A stretch of DNA of 64,000 nt from Notospermus geniculatus (GCA_002633025.1 NMRB01001520.1:95002-159001); one strand, 5' to 3'. Positions 1-11,296 are shown, numbered from the stretch's first letter. A program made the numbers and translations. Notes: a model not told the origin generated them from the sequence alone.

Positions 1-82
1 GTGCCTAGTCTGCACAGGCCAATGTACACAACTAGCAGCCAACTAAGCTAGCAAGGTTTTATGAATATGGGCCCAGTAGACT

Positions 83-490
83 AGTCTTGAACGTTAGTTG
101 GGCCAAAAGGATGAATGTCGTCCTGGGTACCCCTGAAGGGTACTCAGAAGGGTACCCATGGTACCCCTGAAGGGTACCCAGGTCCAACCAGGGTATCCCT
201 AAATGGCACCCAGGTACGTACTGGGTACCCTTTAGGAACCTAAAGGATTCCCAGTTTGAAATTCCCGCCTGGTGAGATACTAGGTTGATACTAGGTACTT
301 TTACCATATTCGACCTGCACTCCAGGTATCTCACCAGGCGGGAATTTCAAACTGGGTATCTTTTAGGTTCCTAAAGGGTACCCAGTACGTACCTGGGTGC
401 CATTTAGGGATACCCAGGTTGGACCTGGATACCCTTTAGGGGTACCCAGGACGACATTCACCCTTTTGGCCCAACTAACGTTCAAGACTA
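83..490. repeat. Long foldback MITE, family A copy 1
   Basis: The two ends are inverted copies of each other over roughly 190 bp. The left end, starting TAGTCTTGAACG and running through GGCCAAAAGG and ATGTCGTCCTGGGTA, reappears reverse-complemented at the right end. The interior is rich in GGTACC-type sub-repeats. No coding capacity. It shares the inner sequence ATGTCGTCCTGGGTA with the foldback at 62396-62768, so the two are one family. No convincing target-site duplication is visible here. Confidence 0.8.
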
Positions 491-2386
491 CTGGTTTATT
501 GGTAATAAACAAGTTTCTTTAACATCTTTTTCATTTAACACAGACATGTTTACCCATGACTGGCATAGCGAAGTGACTGGCAACTGCGAGAAATTACCCT
601 CTACCTTGAAAAACACTGCCAAAAAGACAAAAGGTGTACATGAAAGTCTATCAGCATTATTGCCTGTGGACAAACACAAGTTGACAAATTTTCATTCGAT
701 CCGCGCATATCGGGCCTTCTTTACAAACTCAGCCTCTTTTTGCAAACACAACATGCATAAAATGACATCAGGACAGTGTTGCAGCTCCGTCTTTTCATCA
801 GAACGTTTATTTTTCAACACATTGGCGAACTTTCAAAGACGAGGTGGAGTTTGTTAGATACCCGGATGTGTACAAGGAATGCAAACTTGGATTTTGTCTA
901 CACACTGGTGACAAACTGTTCAGCTTGTTCTTCAGGAGCAGCGAGAACTGAGGGTTGATTATCACTATCTTCAGCTTGTTTGCAGAGAACTGCAGGCTGA
1001 GTGTCGTCGTCGGCAGCTTCCTGTGTCCCCTTCGCACCATCCTGCAGATCATTTTGTCCCCTTCGCACCATCCTGCAGATCGATTTGGCTGGTCACCCAC
1101 ATGAGCTGACTGGTCACCCTCATGATATGATGCCAAAGGAAGCCTCAGTTCATTCTCAGCGGCGACATTTTCCTTGTCGAGGCAAAAACAGCACACAAGA
1201 AACACATTCGGTGAAATCAAACTGTCGTCAACTGCTCCAAGGGTATTCCCAAACTTCCTTTCAATATCAGGCACCAGTGATCGGCTGTTTAGTTTGTACT
1301 TTGGTGAGTACATTACATTAGAGATGCTCCATGTCAGGACCCTTGGTTCGGCAGCGCTCCTTCCATTCCTGCAACATCTCCCACATCCTGTCACTGGGCT
1401 GAATATTCTTCTCTGCAATATATAAATTCCTGTTTTAGTACTCAAAAATTAGAGCACAATTGGCAACACACAAAATGATATAATAAAAGGAGTCATCTTC
1501 CAGAAAAGTTCGCAAATTTTCGATCCCAACCAGGGTCTTCTTCAGGCTGGCACTTTGGCACTTAAGTGCCAGCCTGAAGAAAACCCCGGTTGTACTGGTA
1601 CTGGTTGTTAGTACTGGTAGGATACAAAGTCATTATCACACTGAGTCATTGACACTGTGGCAAAATACCTTCTACACCAATACTCACCTCCATCATCATT
1701 TCAAATTCCGCATACTTCTGTTTGAGCAGAATAGTGCCCAGACGTTTGCATTTTGCAAACTCTTTTTCCACAAGATAATCTTCTGTGATGTTGTAGACTG
1801 CAGCAGAAAAAAATGATGAATATGCTTTTTTCATTAGAGTGCTCTGCCTCTGCTCATGCCCTTTAGGCCAGCCCCTTTTACGGGAAGGCGTACGATTGGC
1901 TACCTGGTATTAGTGGGCAGGCGACACCATTCAGTGCACAGAACGATTAGCTGCCCGATTTACAGGCTTATAACCTCATTCCAAGATATGCGGGCGGGAC
2001 ATAATTGCTTTGTGTTGAGCTCGGTCCGACAGCGACCACCTGCTGGGCTGATTGCAATAGGAGCCGGTGTAACGGTACAGATGTCTCCCTGTAAAAAGTG
2101 TCCCCTTCTATTGTTGAATGACGGAATAAGCGCCATGACTATAGAAAATCAATCCCCAGAGATTAGAATGCAATACTAGTAGGATCTTTTGTTCCTGGGA
2201 CAGTTTTTCGTGGGGACATTCTTTCCCTTTACACCGACAGCGAGTTGACCGACAGGTGGTCACTACATCTATGGCGGACCCAGTCACTATCGATCGTGCA
2301 GCAATCACGTAGATGTCTTGTACATTGGCCCGCTAGAACTTTGCTGCCATTTTTGTCGGCAATATGCGCGGCTGACTGCTCCCATT
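491..2386. other. No recognisable gene; hairpin and dispersed repeat near 1.5 kb
   Basis: Open frames occur (for example 807-1445 on -), but none resembles a known protein and none shows domain structure. A short tandem duplication (TTCGCACCATCCTGCAGATC) lies near 1026-1083. A hairpin sits at about 1533-1586. The stretch 1466-1590 resembles 15600-15690: both have CACACAAAATGATA, then TTCCAGAAA, then a CGAYCCCAAC...GGGTCTT block. That points to a dispersed repeat. Confidence 0.5.
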
Positions 2387-2523
2387 CCGAAGACCGATGC
2401 CGCCGGGCGGGAACGATCCCGCCATTGACGGGGCAGTCGTGCGCAAAGCAGCATCACAAAAGTTTCAGACGTTGTGGCCAAACCCTCGGTTGGTAGACCG
2501 AGGGTCTGGCCGCGCGAGACTAC
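2387..2523. repeat. Direct repeat, left copy
   Basis: A block of about 137 bp starting CCGAAGACCGATGCCGCCGG and ending GCGCGAGACTAC is repeated in the same orientation at 7455-7598 with a few differences. The homology starts and stops abruptly at both copies. The two copies bracket the broken gene and its nested retrotransposon. Confidence 0.8.
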
Positions 2524-2549
2524 CGCACAAGGATGAATGATTGAGCGCA

Positions 2550-4205
2550 TATCCTTTTGTCACCNCGGGGCGAGAAAGTAACTTACAAAATGAAATGTCA
2601 TTCACTGAAAAAGCGCCTTTGGACAAATACAAAGACCAAATTTCAATTTTTGATCAAAGTGTTGGGGCATATGGTTTTGTATGTGCCTCATTCATTCCTG
2701 CAGGTGATGCCTTTGCAATGCTTAAGAAAATGACAGAAGAAGTTGAGAGGGGAAAAAATCTGAAAATGGTGCAACGTGCTGGCAAAATCATCAGAAATGA
2801 TATAGCGAAGTTAAAGTCGGCGCAAAGGCAAACAGACGCCATAGAGGTCTCATCACAAGCTGCCTCAGTAATGCTGCCAGATTCTTTAAAGGATTTCACA
2901 TCCTCCTTGTTTATGGAAGGAAATAAGCCAATTGGTCAAACTTCAAAAGCAGACAAAAGCTAAGAGGCTATTATCACTTCACAGTTACATTTTACAGCAG
3001 TCACGGATCACCACACCTTTAGGTGTTGCGACATCATACCACCTATACAGTCAGACCCGCAGTAAGTCCCTGATTCAAATGAATCATGACCTTGGGTTAG
3101 GTATTAGCGACGAGAAGATGCACAGGCAGCTGACTGCCAAAAGTGTGCGAATTCTGCAGCAGATAGAGGAAGAGGGAGTCAATATCCCAGAGAACAGGAA
3201 TAGAAATTCTCACCTTCCCCACGTCTTTGCCATTGACAAATTGGACTTGAAGAAAAAAAAGCACTGAACGGGTAGCTTTAATGCTACTTCATCAATAATG
3301 ATTGAATTTGCAGAGAATGAGCCTTACCAACCTTCTGTAACAGTAACAAAGTCAAATAACCACTCAAAAACAATTAAGGCTGTTGATGAAGAGACCAAGT
3401 CCGTTTGTCACATCACTAAAAAGGACAGAAGGGACTCAAAATCTCTCAGATGAGTTCTATTCATTCCACGGTTGATCTAAGGACAAAATGTGATAAACTG
3501 GGAGAGCAGCTGCTCTTTATCTGGCATCTGGCTAGATTTGCCACTTTGTCTCTAGATTTGCCTGAACCTGATGTGGATGCAAGCCAAATTCCAGGGTTTC
3601 TGTCTTTCTGTAGACGACTGTTTCCTGAAAAACATGCATGCAAGGTTGCATATTTGCCCATTGTTCCAACGTCACCAACAAGTCCCTCAGTCCTGAAGGA
3701 TGCTATGCTAAATTTGGTTGCCATGTCAAGGTCCCTAGGTGAAGAACGGACAATCATTACAGGGGATGAAGCTACCTATGAACTAGCAAGGGCCATTCGA
3801 GACAAGGAGAAGGACCAGTTCGAAAATATCATCCTCCATCTTGGTGGCTTTAATCAGGCATACATTTTCTTGCATGCTATTTGCAAGATTATGCGTGGCA
3901 TTGGCATGGAGGGGCTTGTGTCAGCTCCTGGGCTTTACTCCGAAGGGACAGCTAACAAGATATTCGGGGAGAGGGGCGATTACTACCAAAGCCTTCATTC
4001 CATTCAGATTCTTAATGAAGCAATGTGGCGCCTCTATTGGGAAGCTTTTGAAAATTGGCTGCCAGAATCCTCAGCAATGCGGAAATTTGTTGATGATTCA
4101 GGTTGTACTTGCCAATGTGCTCCCAGGATCTGAGCAAATTAGTATCATCAGAGATGCTACCGTCTCTGGTGTAAGCAAAGATGATGGAATTTTCATTTTC
4201 ATTTG
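2550..4205 (+). pseudogene. 5' part of a decayed multicopy invertebrate gene (unnamed family)
   Basis: Three overlapping open blocks on + (2541-2963, 2932-3267, 3450-4133) read as one protein broken by frameshifts and a stop between about 3267 and 3450. Visible family features include ITGDEATYELAR at about 3757-3792, then a Gly-rich segment ending LHLGGFNQAYIF, then a Trp-containing stretch EAMWRLYWEAFENW. From memory this pattern (a CDE or GDQ motif followed by Y.LA) belongs to proteins that occur in hundreds of copies in mollusc and hemichordate genomes. I do not know their function. The gene continues at about 6176 after a retrotransposon insertion. A single N lies at 2565. It is not functional as it stands. 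Confidence 0.6.
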
Positions 4206-6175
4206 ATATATTTTTTTATTTATCCAAAATTTAGCTACAATGGTAACCAGGGCCGAAGCCGGGGCATTATTGGCCCTGGTGTAAGTAGTTATATACACGT
4301 GTTTCATCAAACAAGACAGCTTCATGAGGTAAGGAAGGAAAATAAAATAAAATAAACACAAAACTGTTCAAGAAGCGGCAGCCAGTGTTCCCAACACATC
4401 GCTTATATGATAACTCCAAATTACGATGTAAATAAATCAAAATCAAAAGAGGGACAGGAGGGTAAGTTTATGTGGTGAGAGTCAACCCCACACAGTACAG
4501 TGTCAGACTCAGGTAAATAAAGATGCAAGAAATGTGGCGGTCTGAGATACTATTTCTACATTCTGCTGGTGAGTAAAATTGTTATGTCCAAAAAGCAGGG
4601 TGTTTACTTTCAGATCGGAATTCAGGGATTGAAAAGTGTTGTTCAAGGGGATGTTTAATTCAAGATTATTAAGTAAAAGGCGACGTGAGTTGGCATGGAT
4701 AGGGCAGTGTAAGAGCACGTGTTTAGTGGTCTGTGTTCTAAATCCACAGACACAAGTGGGCGTTGGTACAGTGGAGAAATTATGGGCATGCATATGACCC
4801 TTAAAAATAAGGTCACACCTGGTTCTATTTAAGTATATTTCTTCCGGCCGGGTTAGGTGAAGTTTAGTAGACGCAAGACTATTTTTACTACCTCTGTAGT
4901 AGGAACGAAGGTTAAATTTGAATGAGTTACGCGATACAATGCCCCTAATTGCAAATGGTAATGCTTCCCAAGTGGTAACTGCACGTGGAATAGGTGAATT
5001 GCGCATGTCATGAGACAAGTTAACGGGAAGTATAAAATCACGCTGCTGTCTGAGTCTAATATCTCGAACCGGATTGCGAAATGAGTTAATTGATTGCTGA
5101 ATATATATGGGCAGTGTATTTCTAGTGCTGTCATACATTAATAATGACAGTTTCTCCTTCCTGCGATCAGAAAGACTCATCCAACCTAGGCAGTTCAGAA
5201 CTTTATTTTTACTTGTACCATGGACACACCCGGCCACAGTTAAGGCCGCCCTGTAGTGCACACGATCAATCTTGTCAAGGTCACGTTGGTTTGCACATAC
5301 AAAGACTAACGACCCATACTCTAAATGAGGTAAGATGAATGACATAAATATTCTTTCCAAATGTTTAGATGTTAAAAGGATTTCAGCGGATTTAACATTG
5401 TATTACATTTCCCAACGATTTTGTCGATGTGGGCTTGAAAATTTAAGTTGCAATCAAGTATGACGCCAAGATGTTTGTGAAACGATTTTCGGGTTATTGC
5501 TTCACCATTAAGTAAAACGGTTGGGTGATTTCGAGGCACATTTCGGGCTGACCCGAAGATTACCTCGATACTTTTGCTAGGCTTGAAGGTTAATTTCCAT
5601 TGACCAGACCATTGAGTCATACGGTTAAGGTCACTCTGGATCAAGTCGGCAGCTGTATTAACATCGCTATTTCGGTGGACAGGGAGAAACAGAGAACTAT
5701 CATCGGCATATAAAAAGAGTGTACAATTGTGAACCATTATACTTATGTCGTCAATGTATAAGAGGAATAATAGCGGGCCCAAAATGGACCCCTGAGGGAC
5801 ACCACTATTCACATCGCCCCTAGCAGACCAATGGGAAAATGAGTTATCAACTTTTACCCTTAACTTCCTGTTTGTTAGATACGAATCAATAAGTTTCAAT
5901 AAATCAGGCCCAAAACCAAAAGATTTCAACTTATGTAACAATAAAAAATGGGGAATGGAGTCAAATGCCCCCTCTATGTCTAAGAAAATCCCTCTTGTTT
6001 CCATCCCATTATTGGTATTAGATTCTAGCGTGTGAACTATTTGCATAAGCTGTTTCTGATGATGGAATTTGACAGTACCCACACTCGGGAAAATGCCAAA
6101 TTTTAGTGCACCTTCATTGAAATAACGGACATCCTGATAAGATTCATTTTCTACCAAAGATAGGGGCACTGGGCC
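4205..6175 (-). mobile_element. 5'-truncated non-LTR retrotransposon inserted in the unnamed-family gene
   Basis: A minus-strand LINE fragment whose low-coordinate end carries a T-rich run (about 4203-4220), consistent with the A-rich 3' tail of a minus-strand insertion. The high-coordinate border lies between about 6110 and 6178, where the host reading frame resumes on +. The element starts inside the reverse transcriptase domain, so the endonuclease and any ORF1 are missing. This is a typical 5' truncation. Confidence 0.85.
4509..6175 (-). pseudogene. Reverse transcriptase of a Jockey/CR1-like LINE (truncated)
   Basis: The first block (to 5372) contains FLDIEGAFDS, SGVPQGSILGPLLFLLYIDD and the catalytic LYADDSSLF box. 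The second block (5360-4509) carries the thumb and C-terminal region, ending in a Cys-His cluster CVCGFRTQTTKHVLLHCP typical of the C-termini of invertebrate LINE ORF2 proteins. The blocks are in different frames, so there is a frameshift near 5365. The first residues at the high-coordinate end (6229-6176) are antisense host sequence, not retrotransposon. It would copy element RNA into DNA by target-primed reverse transcription, but this copy lacks its N-terminal half and is inactive. Confidence 0.85.
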
Positions 6176-7135
6176 GGCCACCTCACTGAGTCTGCAAACA
6201 TGCTGCCCTTCTTGACAGCAGCAGGCCATTTCAAATATGGCCAGGAATCACTCCCTCTCTACATCAAAGAGATGAAACAACTGGAGGAGAAATCTCCAGC
6301 TGTGAACAGCGCCCTCAGTCAGGGTTGTTTTGTGGCACGACAGGTAGCAGGGAGCCACAATGCTGTGTCCCCTGACATGCTTCTCGAGCAGACCTACAAT
6401 GCCGATGCTAAAGAGGGAAGCGGTTTGGATGGTATCACTGATAACCCTGCAGCCCGCACAAAGTGGGTCCTTACCAAGTCAGTAACTGCAGCAGTGTCAG
6501 CTGAATTGAAGAACAAAAAAAAAGAACCCATTTACTGAAATGGGGGATTCTGTTCTCATGAACATTACTGACGGCACGCATGCAGAGAGTCAAGTTCGAC
6601 ATGACCTCACCCACATCAAAGAAGTATGACTCCAAAGGTTAGATGAAACCATTGATAACGTTACTCACAAAACATCCAAGGAGACATTGCATACATTTCA
6701 CACGCAAAGTTCTCAGAAAAAGAAACAAAAGGCTCCCAGCCCTGCAAACAGCAGTGAGTGCAATTACCCAGCTACTTGCAAGTGGTCAGGAGGTTGATGT
6801 GGTTCCCCGTTGACATGATTGGAAATCATGAGTGCGAAAAGCATTCCCCTTCTCTCTTTGCTGAGGATGGATCAATGCGTTCACAGGGGACAAAATCAGC
6901 CCGAGGAAATGTCTTGAAAGAGACAACCAATATTCAGATATCTACGGCCGACGATGCTCTGATATCTGTGGGTAGTGTAAACAGTAAGACTGGGGTAATT
7001 GTTGACGCCATGTTTGCCATCGGGAGTTGGTCCTTCAAAAAAGATGAGTACTTCGAATCTGTGGCAGACCGATACCTGAGAAATCTGCTGTTTGGCTTAT
7101 GGGCGGTTATTCCCGCAGATTTAGAGGTAGCATGA
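6176..7135 (+). pseudogene. 3' part of the decayed multicopy invertebrate gene
   Basis: The frame resumes at about 6179 with HLTESANMLPFLTAAGH and runs to 6536. The segment HxxESxxMLPFxxAAGHxxY is shared by many proteins of this repeated invertebrate family, followed by a region around VAGSHNAVSPDMLLEQ. A frameshift follows. The region 6745-6812 reads AVSAITQLLASGQEVDVVP, and the frame then shifts again into 6758-7135 (HECEKHSPSLFAEDGSMRS). At least three disruptions show it is a pseudogene. Function unknown. It belongs with 2550-4205 as one gene split by the LINE. Confidence 0.6.
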
Positions 7136-7324
7136 TTTATACGTTTAAACTTGGTGACAAGGACGTTATGTAGACTTTATTTTCTTTGAAGCACGTTTTT
7201 ATTTCTGGTATCGATGCTGACTGATCGATTTTGAATCCAGCTGTTTACAGCCATACTGATTGGTCATTGGGGTCACAAGATTGCAAAATGGCGGTGCTCT
7301 ATCTAACGAACTTCAGTTCAGTCA

Positions 7325-7454
7325 GACAGAAGCAAAGCTTGGTAAGATCGTACCATGGAGGTCTTTCCCCACAACGCTGATGATCTGATCCTCCATCAGT
7401 GACACTAAAGGAGATATACACAGATCAGTTGTGTCGTCTTTATCGAGAAATTTG
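7325..7454 (-). pseudogene. RecQ-like helicase fragment
   Basis: The minus strand encodes TTDLCISPLVSLMEDQI, which fits RecQ-family helicase motif Ia (typically VVSPLxSLMxDQ). The piece is about 40 codons long and has no flanking motifs. It lies beside the right copy of the 140-bp direct repeat, whose minus-strand frame joins it without a stop. A second RecQ-like piece, an N-terminus with Walker A, is at 54820-54983. Likely debris of a multicopy helicase-bearing repeat. Confidence 0.45.
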
Positions 7455-7598
7455 CCGAAAACCGATGCCGCCGGGCGGGAATGATCTCGCCATTGACGGG
7501 GCAGTCGTGCGCAAAGCAGCATCACAAAAGTTTTAGATGTTGTGGCCAGACACTCGGTTGGTAGACCGAGAACCGAGGGTCTGGCTGCGCGAGACTAC
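7455..7598. repeat. Direct repeat, right copy
   Basis: Second copy of the block at 2387-2523, with a few substitutions and a short duplication around ACCGAGAACCGAGGG. Same orientation as the left copy. Confidence 0.8.
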
Positions 7599-7733
7599 AA
7601 CTAACGTTCACGACTACCGGATAGCCCAGTGGTTATCATGTCTGTTTAGCAAGCAGCAGAAAAACACGCTTTTTCGGGGCCATACGGGATTAACCATCCC
7701 TGGCTCATCACGTCTATCGCATGGGACAGTAAA

Positions 7734-8351
7734 GGCCCGTTTCTACATAAGCGGTAGCGTGAGCGCGGATTGCGGGACGTGATACGCTTTCAAATCCTTT
7801 CAATGAATTTTCATACAGCCCTATCCACATAAGCGGTGCGATAACAAAGCTGACGCTTTGACCACGCGGCGGGGAACGCCTGCTCCTTGGGGCATTTGAG
7901 CATTGTAACACAGCGTGATTTACCAAGCGAGTTCACCGTTGCATTCATGAATCTATTGTTATTACAATGAATTAACTGATGTGATCATCAAGTGGCTTGT
8001 CCAACAACTTCCAAACCGTCAACATGGGACGTAGCGAAGCAGACAAGAAGATCGAGAATTTGATTCTGGAGGTGGAGAAGAAGAACCCTGCTCTATACGA
8101 CACAGGTTCTGAATTTTTTAAAGACACGCTCAAAAAAGATGATATGTGGAAAACAAATCGGCCATGTTGACTGTCTGACCACGTGGTACGTCGGCTTTGC
8201 GAACGTGAAATGCACAGTGTTCCGCCTGACGCCTGCGCTCATGTGGAAAAGGCATCACGCGGCGTACTACGCGACGTGTTTGTCGGGCGCATCACGTCGC
8301 GCGACCCGCGGCGTGATAACGCTCACGCTACCGCTTATGTGGAAACGGGCC
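7734..8351. mobile_element. Harbinger-like MITE carrying a truncated MADF reading frame
   Basis: Terminal inverted repeats of about 32 bp start GGCCCGTTTCTACATAAGCG (left) and end with the near-exact reverse complement at 8351. TAA precedes the left end and follows the right end, allowing for one extra A on the left. A TWA target duplication is the PIF/Harbinger signature. The interior contains the first 48 codons of a MADF-type protein, so the element looks like a deletion derivative of an autonomous Harbinger. Confidence 0.7.
8024..8170 (+). pseudogene. N-terminal MADF-domain fragment
   Basis: A 48-codon frame that starts MGRSEADKKIENLILEVE and continues with NPALYDTGSEFF and DMWK. The spacing of the hydrophobic helix, the acidic E-V-x-K-x-x-P-x-L-Y-D core and the W matches the start of a MADF domain, a DNA-binding fold found in the partner protein of Harbinger transposases. 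It stops after the first half of the domain. It lies inside the 7734-8351 MITE, which explains the truncation. Probably never translated usefully. Confidence 0.6.
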
Positions 8352-8492
8352 TAAAGGTCTCGGGCCACTTGTGCGTTTTGCGCTGCGTGATGCGTCAAAT
8401 CTTTTGTTAGAAAGCAGAACGGCGGAAAATAACAAAAGATTTGACGCATCACGCAGCGCAAAACGCACAAGTGGCCCGAGACCTTTAAGGCC
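8349..8492. repeat. Near-perfect hairpin, arms about 60 bp
   Basis: GGCCTAAAGGTCTCGGGCC at the left is mirrored at 8473-8492. The arms run 8349-8409 and 8430-8492 with almost no mismatches around a 20-bp loop (AGAAAGCAGAACGGCGGAAAA region). A further diverged half-copy (AACAAAAGATTTAACGC...AAACGCACATGTGG) occurs at about 8546-8604. The left arm begins in the right end of the Harbinger MITE, so this is nested or overlapping insertion. Confidence 0.8.
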
Positions 8493-8617
8493 AGGGTCCA
8501 CATGTACGCGGCGTTTTGACGCTTCGCCCGTTGTTTGGACGCAGAGCGGCGGAAAATAACAAAAGATTTAACGCATCATGCAGCGTAAAACGCACATGTG
8601 GACACAAGCCCTTAAGG

Positions 8618-8765
8618 CTTAGCGCACATGTCCGACAAAACTCGATCCGTTAGGGGTGTTTTTAAAGTCGACTGACCCAACGCTGTCGACTCGTCATTCA
8701 GCCAGGACAGTCGATTTTAACAGACACCCCTAACGCATTGAGTTTTGTCGGACATGTGCGCTAAG
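8618..8765. repeat. Palindromic MITE, tandem copy 1
   Basis: Arms start CTTAGCGCACATGTCCGACA and end with the reverse complement at 8765. They extend about 65 bp inward, with a short loop around CTGTCGACTCGTCATTC. Confidence 0.85.
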
Positions 8766-8772
8766 CTGAAGG

Positions 8773-8919
8773 CTTAGCGCACCTGTCCGACAAAACTCGA
8801 TCCGTTAGGGGTGTTTTTAAAGTCGACTGACCCAACGCTGTCGACTCGTCATTCAACCAGGACAGTCGATTTTACAGACACTCCTAACGCATTGAGTTTT
8901 GTCGGACATGTGCGCTAAG
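8773..8919. repeat. Palindromic MITE, tandem copy 2
   Basis: A nearly identical second copy of 8618-8765, head to tail with a 7-bp spacer. It differs by a handful of bases (for example ACCTGTCC for ACATGTCC, and a one-base T deletion). Confidence 0.85.
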
Positions 8920-9747
8920 CTTAAAGGTAGATTGATATCTTGCATTTGCACTTTGCGCTTGTCTGTTTCCTTTGTAAAGCAAGGTCCATTGGCACACGGA
9001 TCCGACATGAATCCAATACGTGTCCGACACGGTCAGAAAAAAATATCCGTACGGAAAACGGATGTCCGTGGACAGTTTCCGCATCGTGCATTCACTGGCG
9101 TGCGGTCTTTCTCTTCGAGACATGGCACCAGTACAGTCGCGTCTCGAAGCCACCGTTCAACTGGAGGACCGTTCAACTGGAGGAGGATGCTGTCATCGCA
9201 CTCTGTGCATACATGTACAACATATTAAAACGAAAAAACAGAAAACGAAGACGGCGAAGCCCAAGAAGATGGATGGTGCATCCGTTAAATCAGCTTCGCA
9301 CTAGGTACGGCTCGTACCATCATCTAGTCCAGGAGCTGCAATCTTTTGGATTCAAGTTCAAGAGATATTTCCGAACCACTCGAGAACAGTTCGCACAACT
9401 GCTGCACCTTGTAGAGGATGATATTACGAAAATACACATTTCTCGACTGGATGTTATCACCGCAAGGGAAATATTGGCCCTTACCCTGAGGTAGGTAATA
9501 TTTACAGTACGCAACTAAAAATTGAAATCTTTCAGCAATGAAACAATGAAATAAAGAAAAGGATGATCTTCAGCAAATTTCATTTAATGTATTGTTGTTA
9601 GTTTTCAATTTTTAGGTGCTGATGATAAAACTTTTAAGGACAATTATCAGTCCTTTAAAGAAAGCGAAACGACAACCTGAGCTGAACACGTATTTATTAC
9701 TCTTCACTTCTACAGTAAACCTATGCAGACGATGTCAAACGGTTCAT

Positions 9748-10300
9748 TTAAGGGTTGCAAGCATTACTCAGACGCATTGCTGTACCAACAATATCGGACG
9801 TCTGCACGAAACTAGAAGGAACTGTACCACACTGAAAATGTTGGTATTCAGTTTGAAGTGGTTTCTGCTTAATTGGCTGCTGAGATTCATTAACCCTCAC
9901 CGGCAATGGTGTTATCGGTGTTGCTGGCAAATCAGGGTTCTCTGCGTTGAAGAATAGTTGGGAAATCTGTAGCTGAAGAATGGACTGAGTTGTAGCCGGC
10001 AGCTTTTTCATTCTCATCGCGTAACTCTCAAACATCAAATCAACTTGACATTTTTCCTTCACCTCATGAGCTAATTGTCGGCGGTGCTGCTTCGTGTCGG
10101 TTATAAAATCAGTTAAGGCCATCTCCATTTTTGACGGCTCTTCCTGGTCTAATTTCCTTTTCTTTGAGCTTGCACCAGGATGACTGGACGAGGAGGGTAC
10201 AGAGAATGAAGAAACACGCATTCTGCGTGAACTCTGCGTTGAAAAACTTGTTTCAGATGAAGCACAATCATCAACTTCCGATGGGATGTCAACGTTGCAA
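9748..10300 (-). CDS. BESS-type C-terminal exon of the Harbinger partner protein
   Basis: On the strand opposite the transposase and inside its intron. The reading frame opens at an acceptor-like site (TATATTGCAG then TTGCAACG, boundary 10300). It contains a Ser-rich stretch, a basic cluster SSKKRKLDQEE, then FESYAMRMKKLPATTQ followed by ILQLQISQLFF. The last two match the BESS motif that ends MADF-BESS proteins encoded next to Harbinger transposases. In those elements the partner binds the transposon ends or carries the transposase into the nucleus. No MADF exon is visible upstream on this strand, so the gene is partial. A (TC)n run lies at about 10375-10393. Confidence 0.55.
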
Positions 10301-11296
10301 CTGCAATATACAGTACATGTATAATTAAGACCGCCCCATCTCAATGGGGCGGTCTTCCTTGTTTTTACTGAATTTCTCTCTCTCTCTCTCTCTGGATCTC
10401 TCCATCCAATCTGCGGTTCCCCAACGATAACTAATGAAAAACGCCATATATCGCGGTAAAACTTTCGGGAATTGTAGATGTGCATATTACACAGAACCCT
10501 ATTGATTCTTGGGGTCATCCGTGTACAAATAGTGCGAAATTTGGGTGAAATTTCTCGTTTTATCTATATTTCATGATTGATTCAAACTGAGTGACTGAAA
10601 TGCCATCTTCAGGCAATTCATAGTACTATTACTATCACTTCTATGACATGCAGCTTACATTACACATGTGCTTTTAGTTCGTTATGTATGCTGAAGATGG
10701 CGTTGTGATCACCCTGGACTTGTTCCTCTCTTGATTGATGATTCAGTGGATGTGGGGAAGAGTCAATCCCTTTCTGGTCCGCCAGATATCTGTTATTTGA
10801 CCCTGTTGGCAGTACATAGCACATAGTTCAGTTTATCACTGAATAGTAGTGACTTTTACAGCTTCTCCTTCTGAAGTTAGTAGGGAGAAATCAAGTCTCC
10901 CTCTTTGGAAAAAGTCTCCCTGCTTTTTAGGAATGGGAGACTGTTATTCTCCCTATTTCAAAAGCCTGGCACCAACCCTGGCCGCTCGATAATAATTCTC
11001 GATCAGTCTTAACTCCCAATTTCCAAGGGCGGTCTTTCAAATTGACTGGTAAGTCAATTTCTAGTTATTATTGTTTCTTCAGTAACTTTAATATTTTAAT
11101 TCTTCATCATTGCAGGTTTCTCGCCACTGGATAATCATACATGTCGTTGGCATTCAACTATCGCATCGGGCATTCAACGGTTTCTTACATTATTCCACAA
11201 GTTTGTGAAGTGATATGGAAACGCTTACATCCGATATACACGAAAATGCCTGAGGAGAGCGAAGAGTGGAAACTGATGGCTCCGAATTTTTGGCAT

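Noticed and set aside
807-1445. 212-codon minus-strand frame
   Set aside because: No domain, odd composition, contains a short tandem duplication, and overlaps repeat-like sequence. Not supported as a gene.
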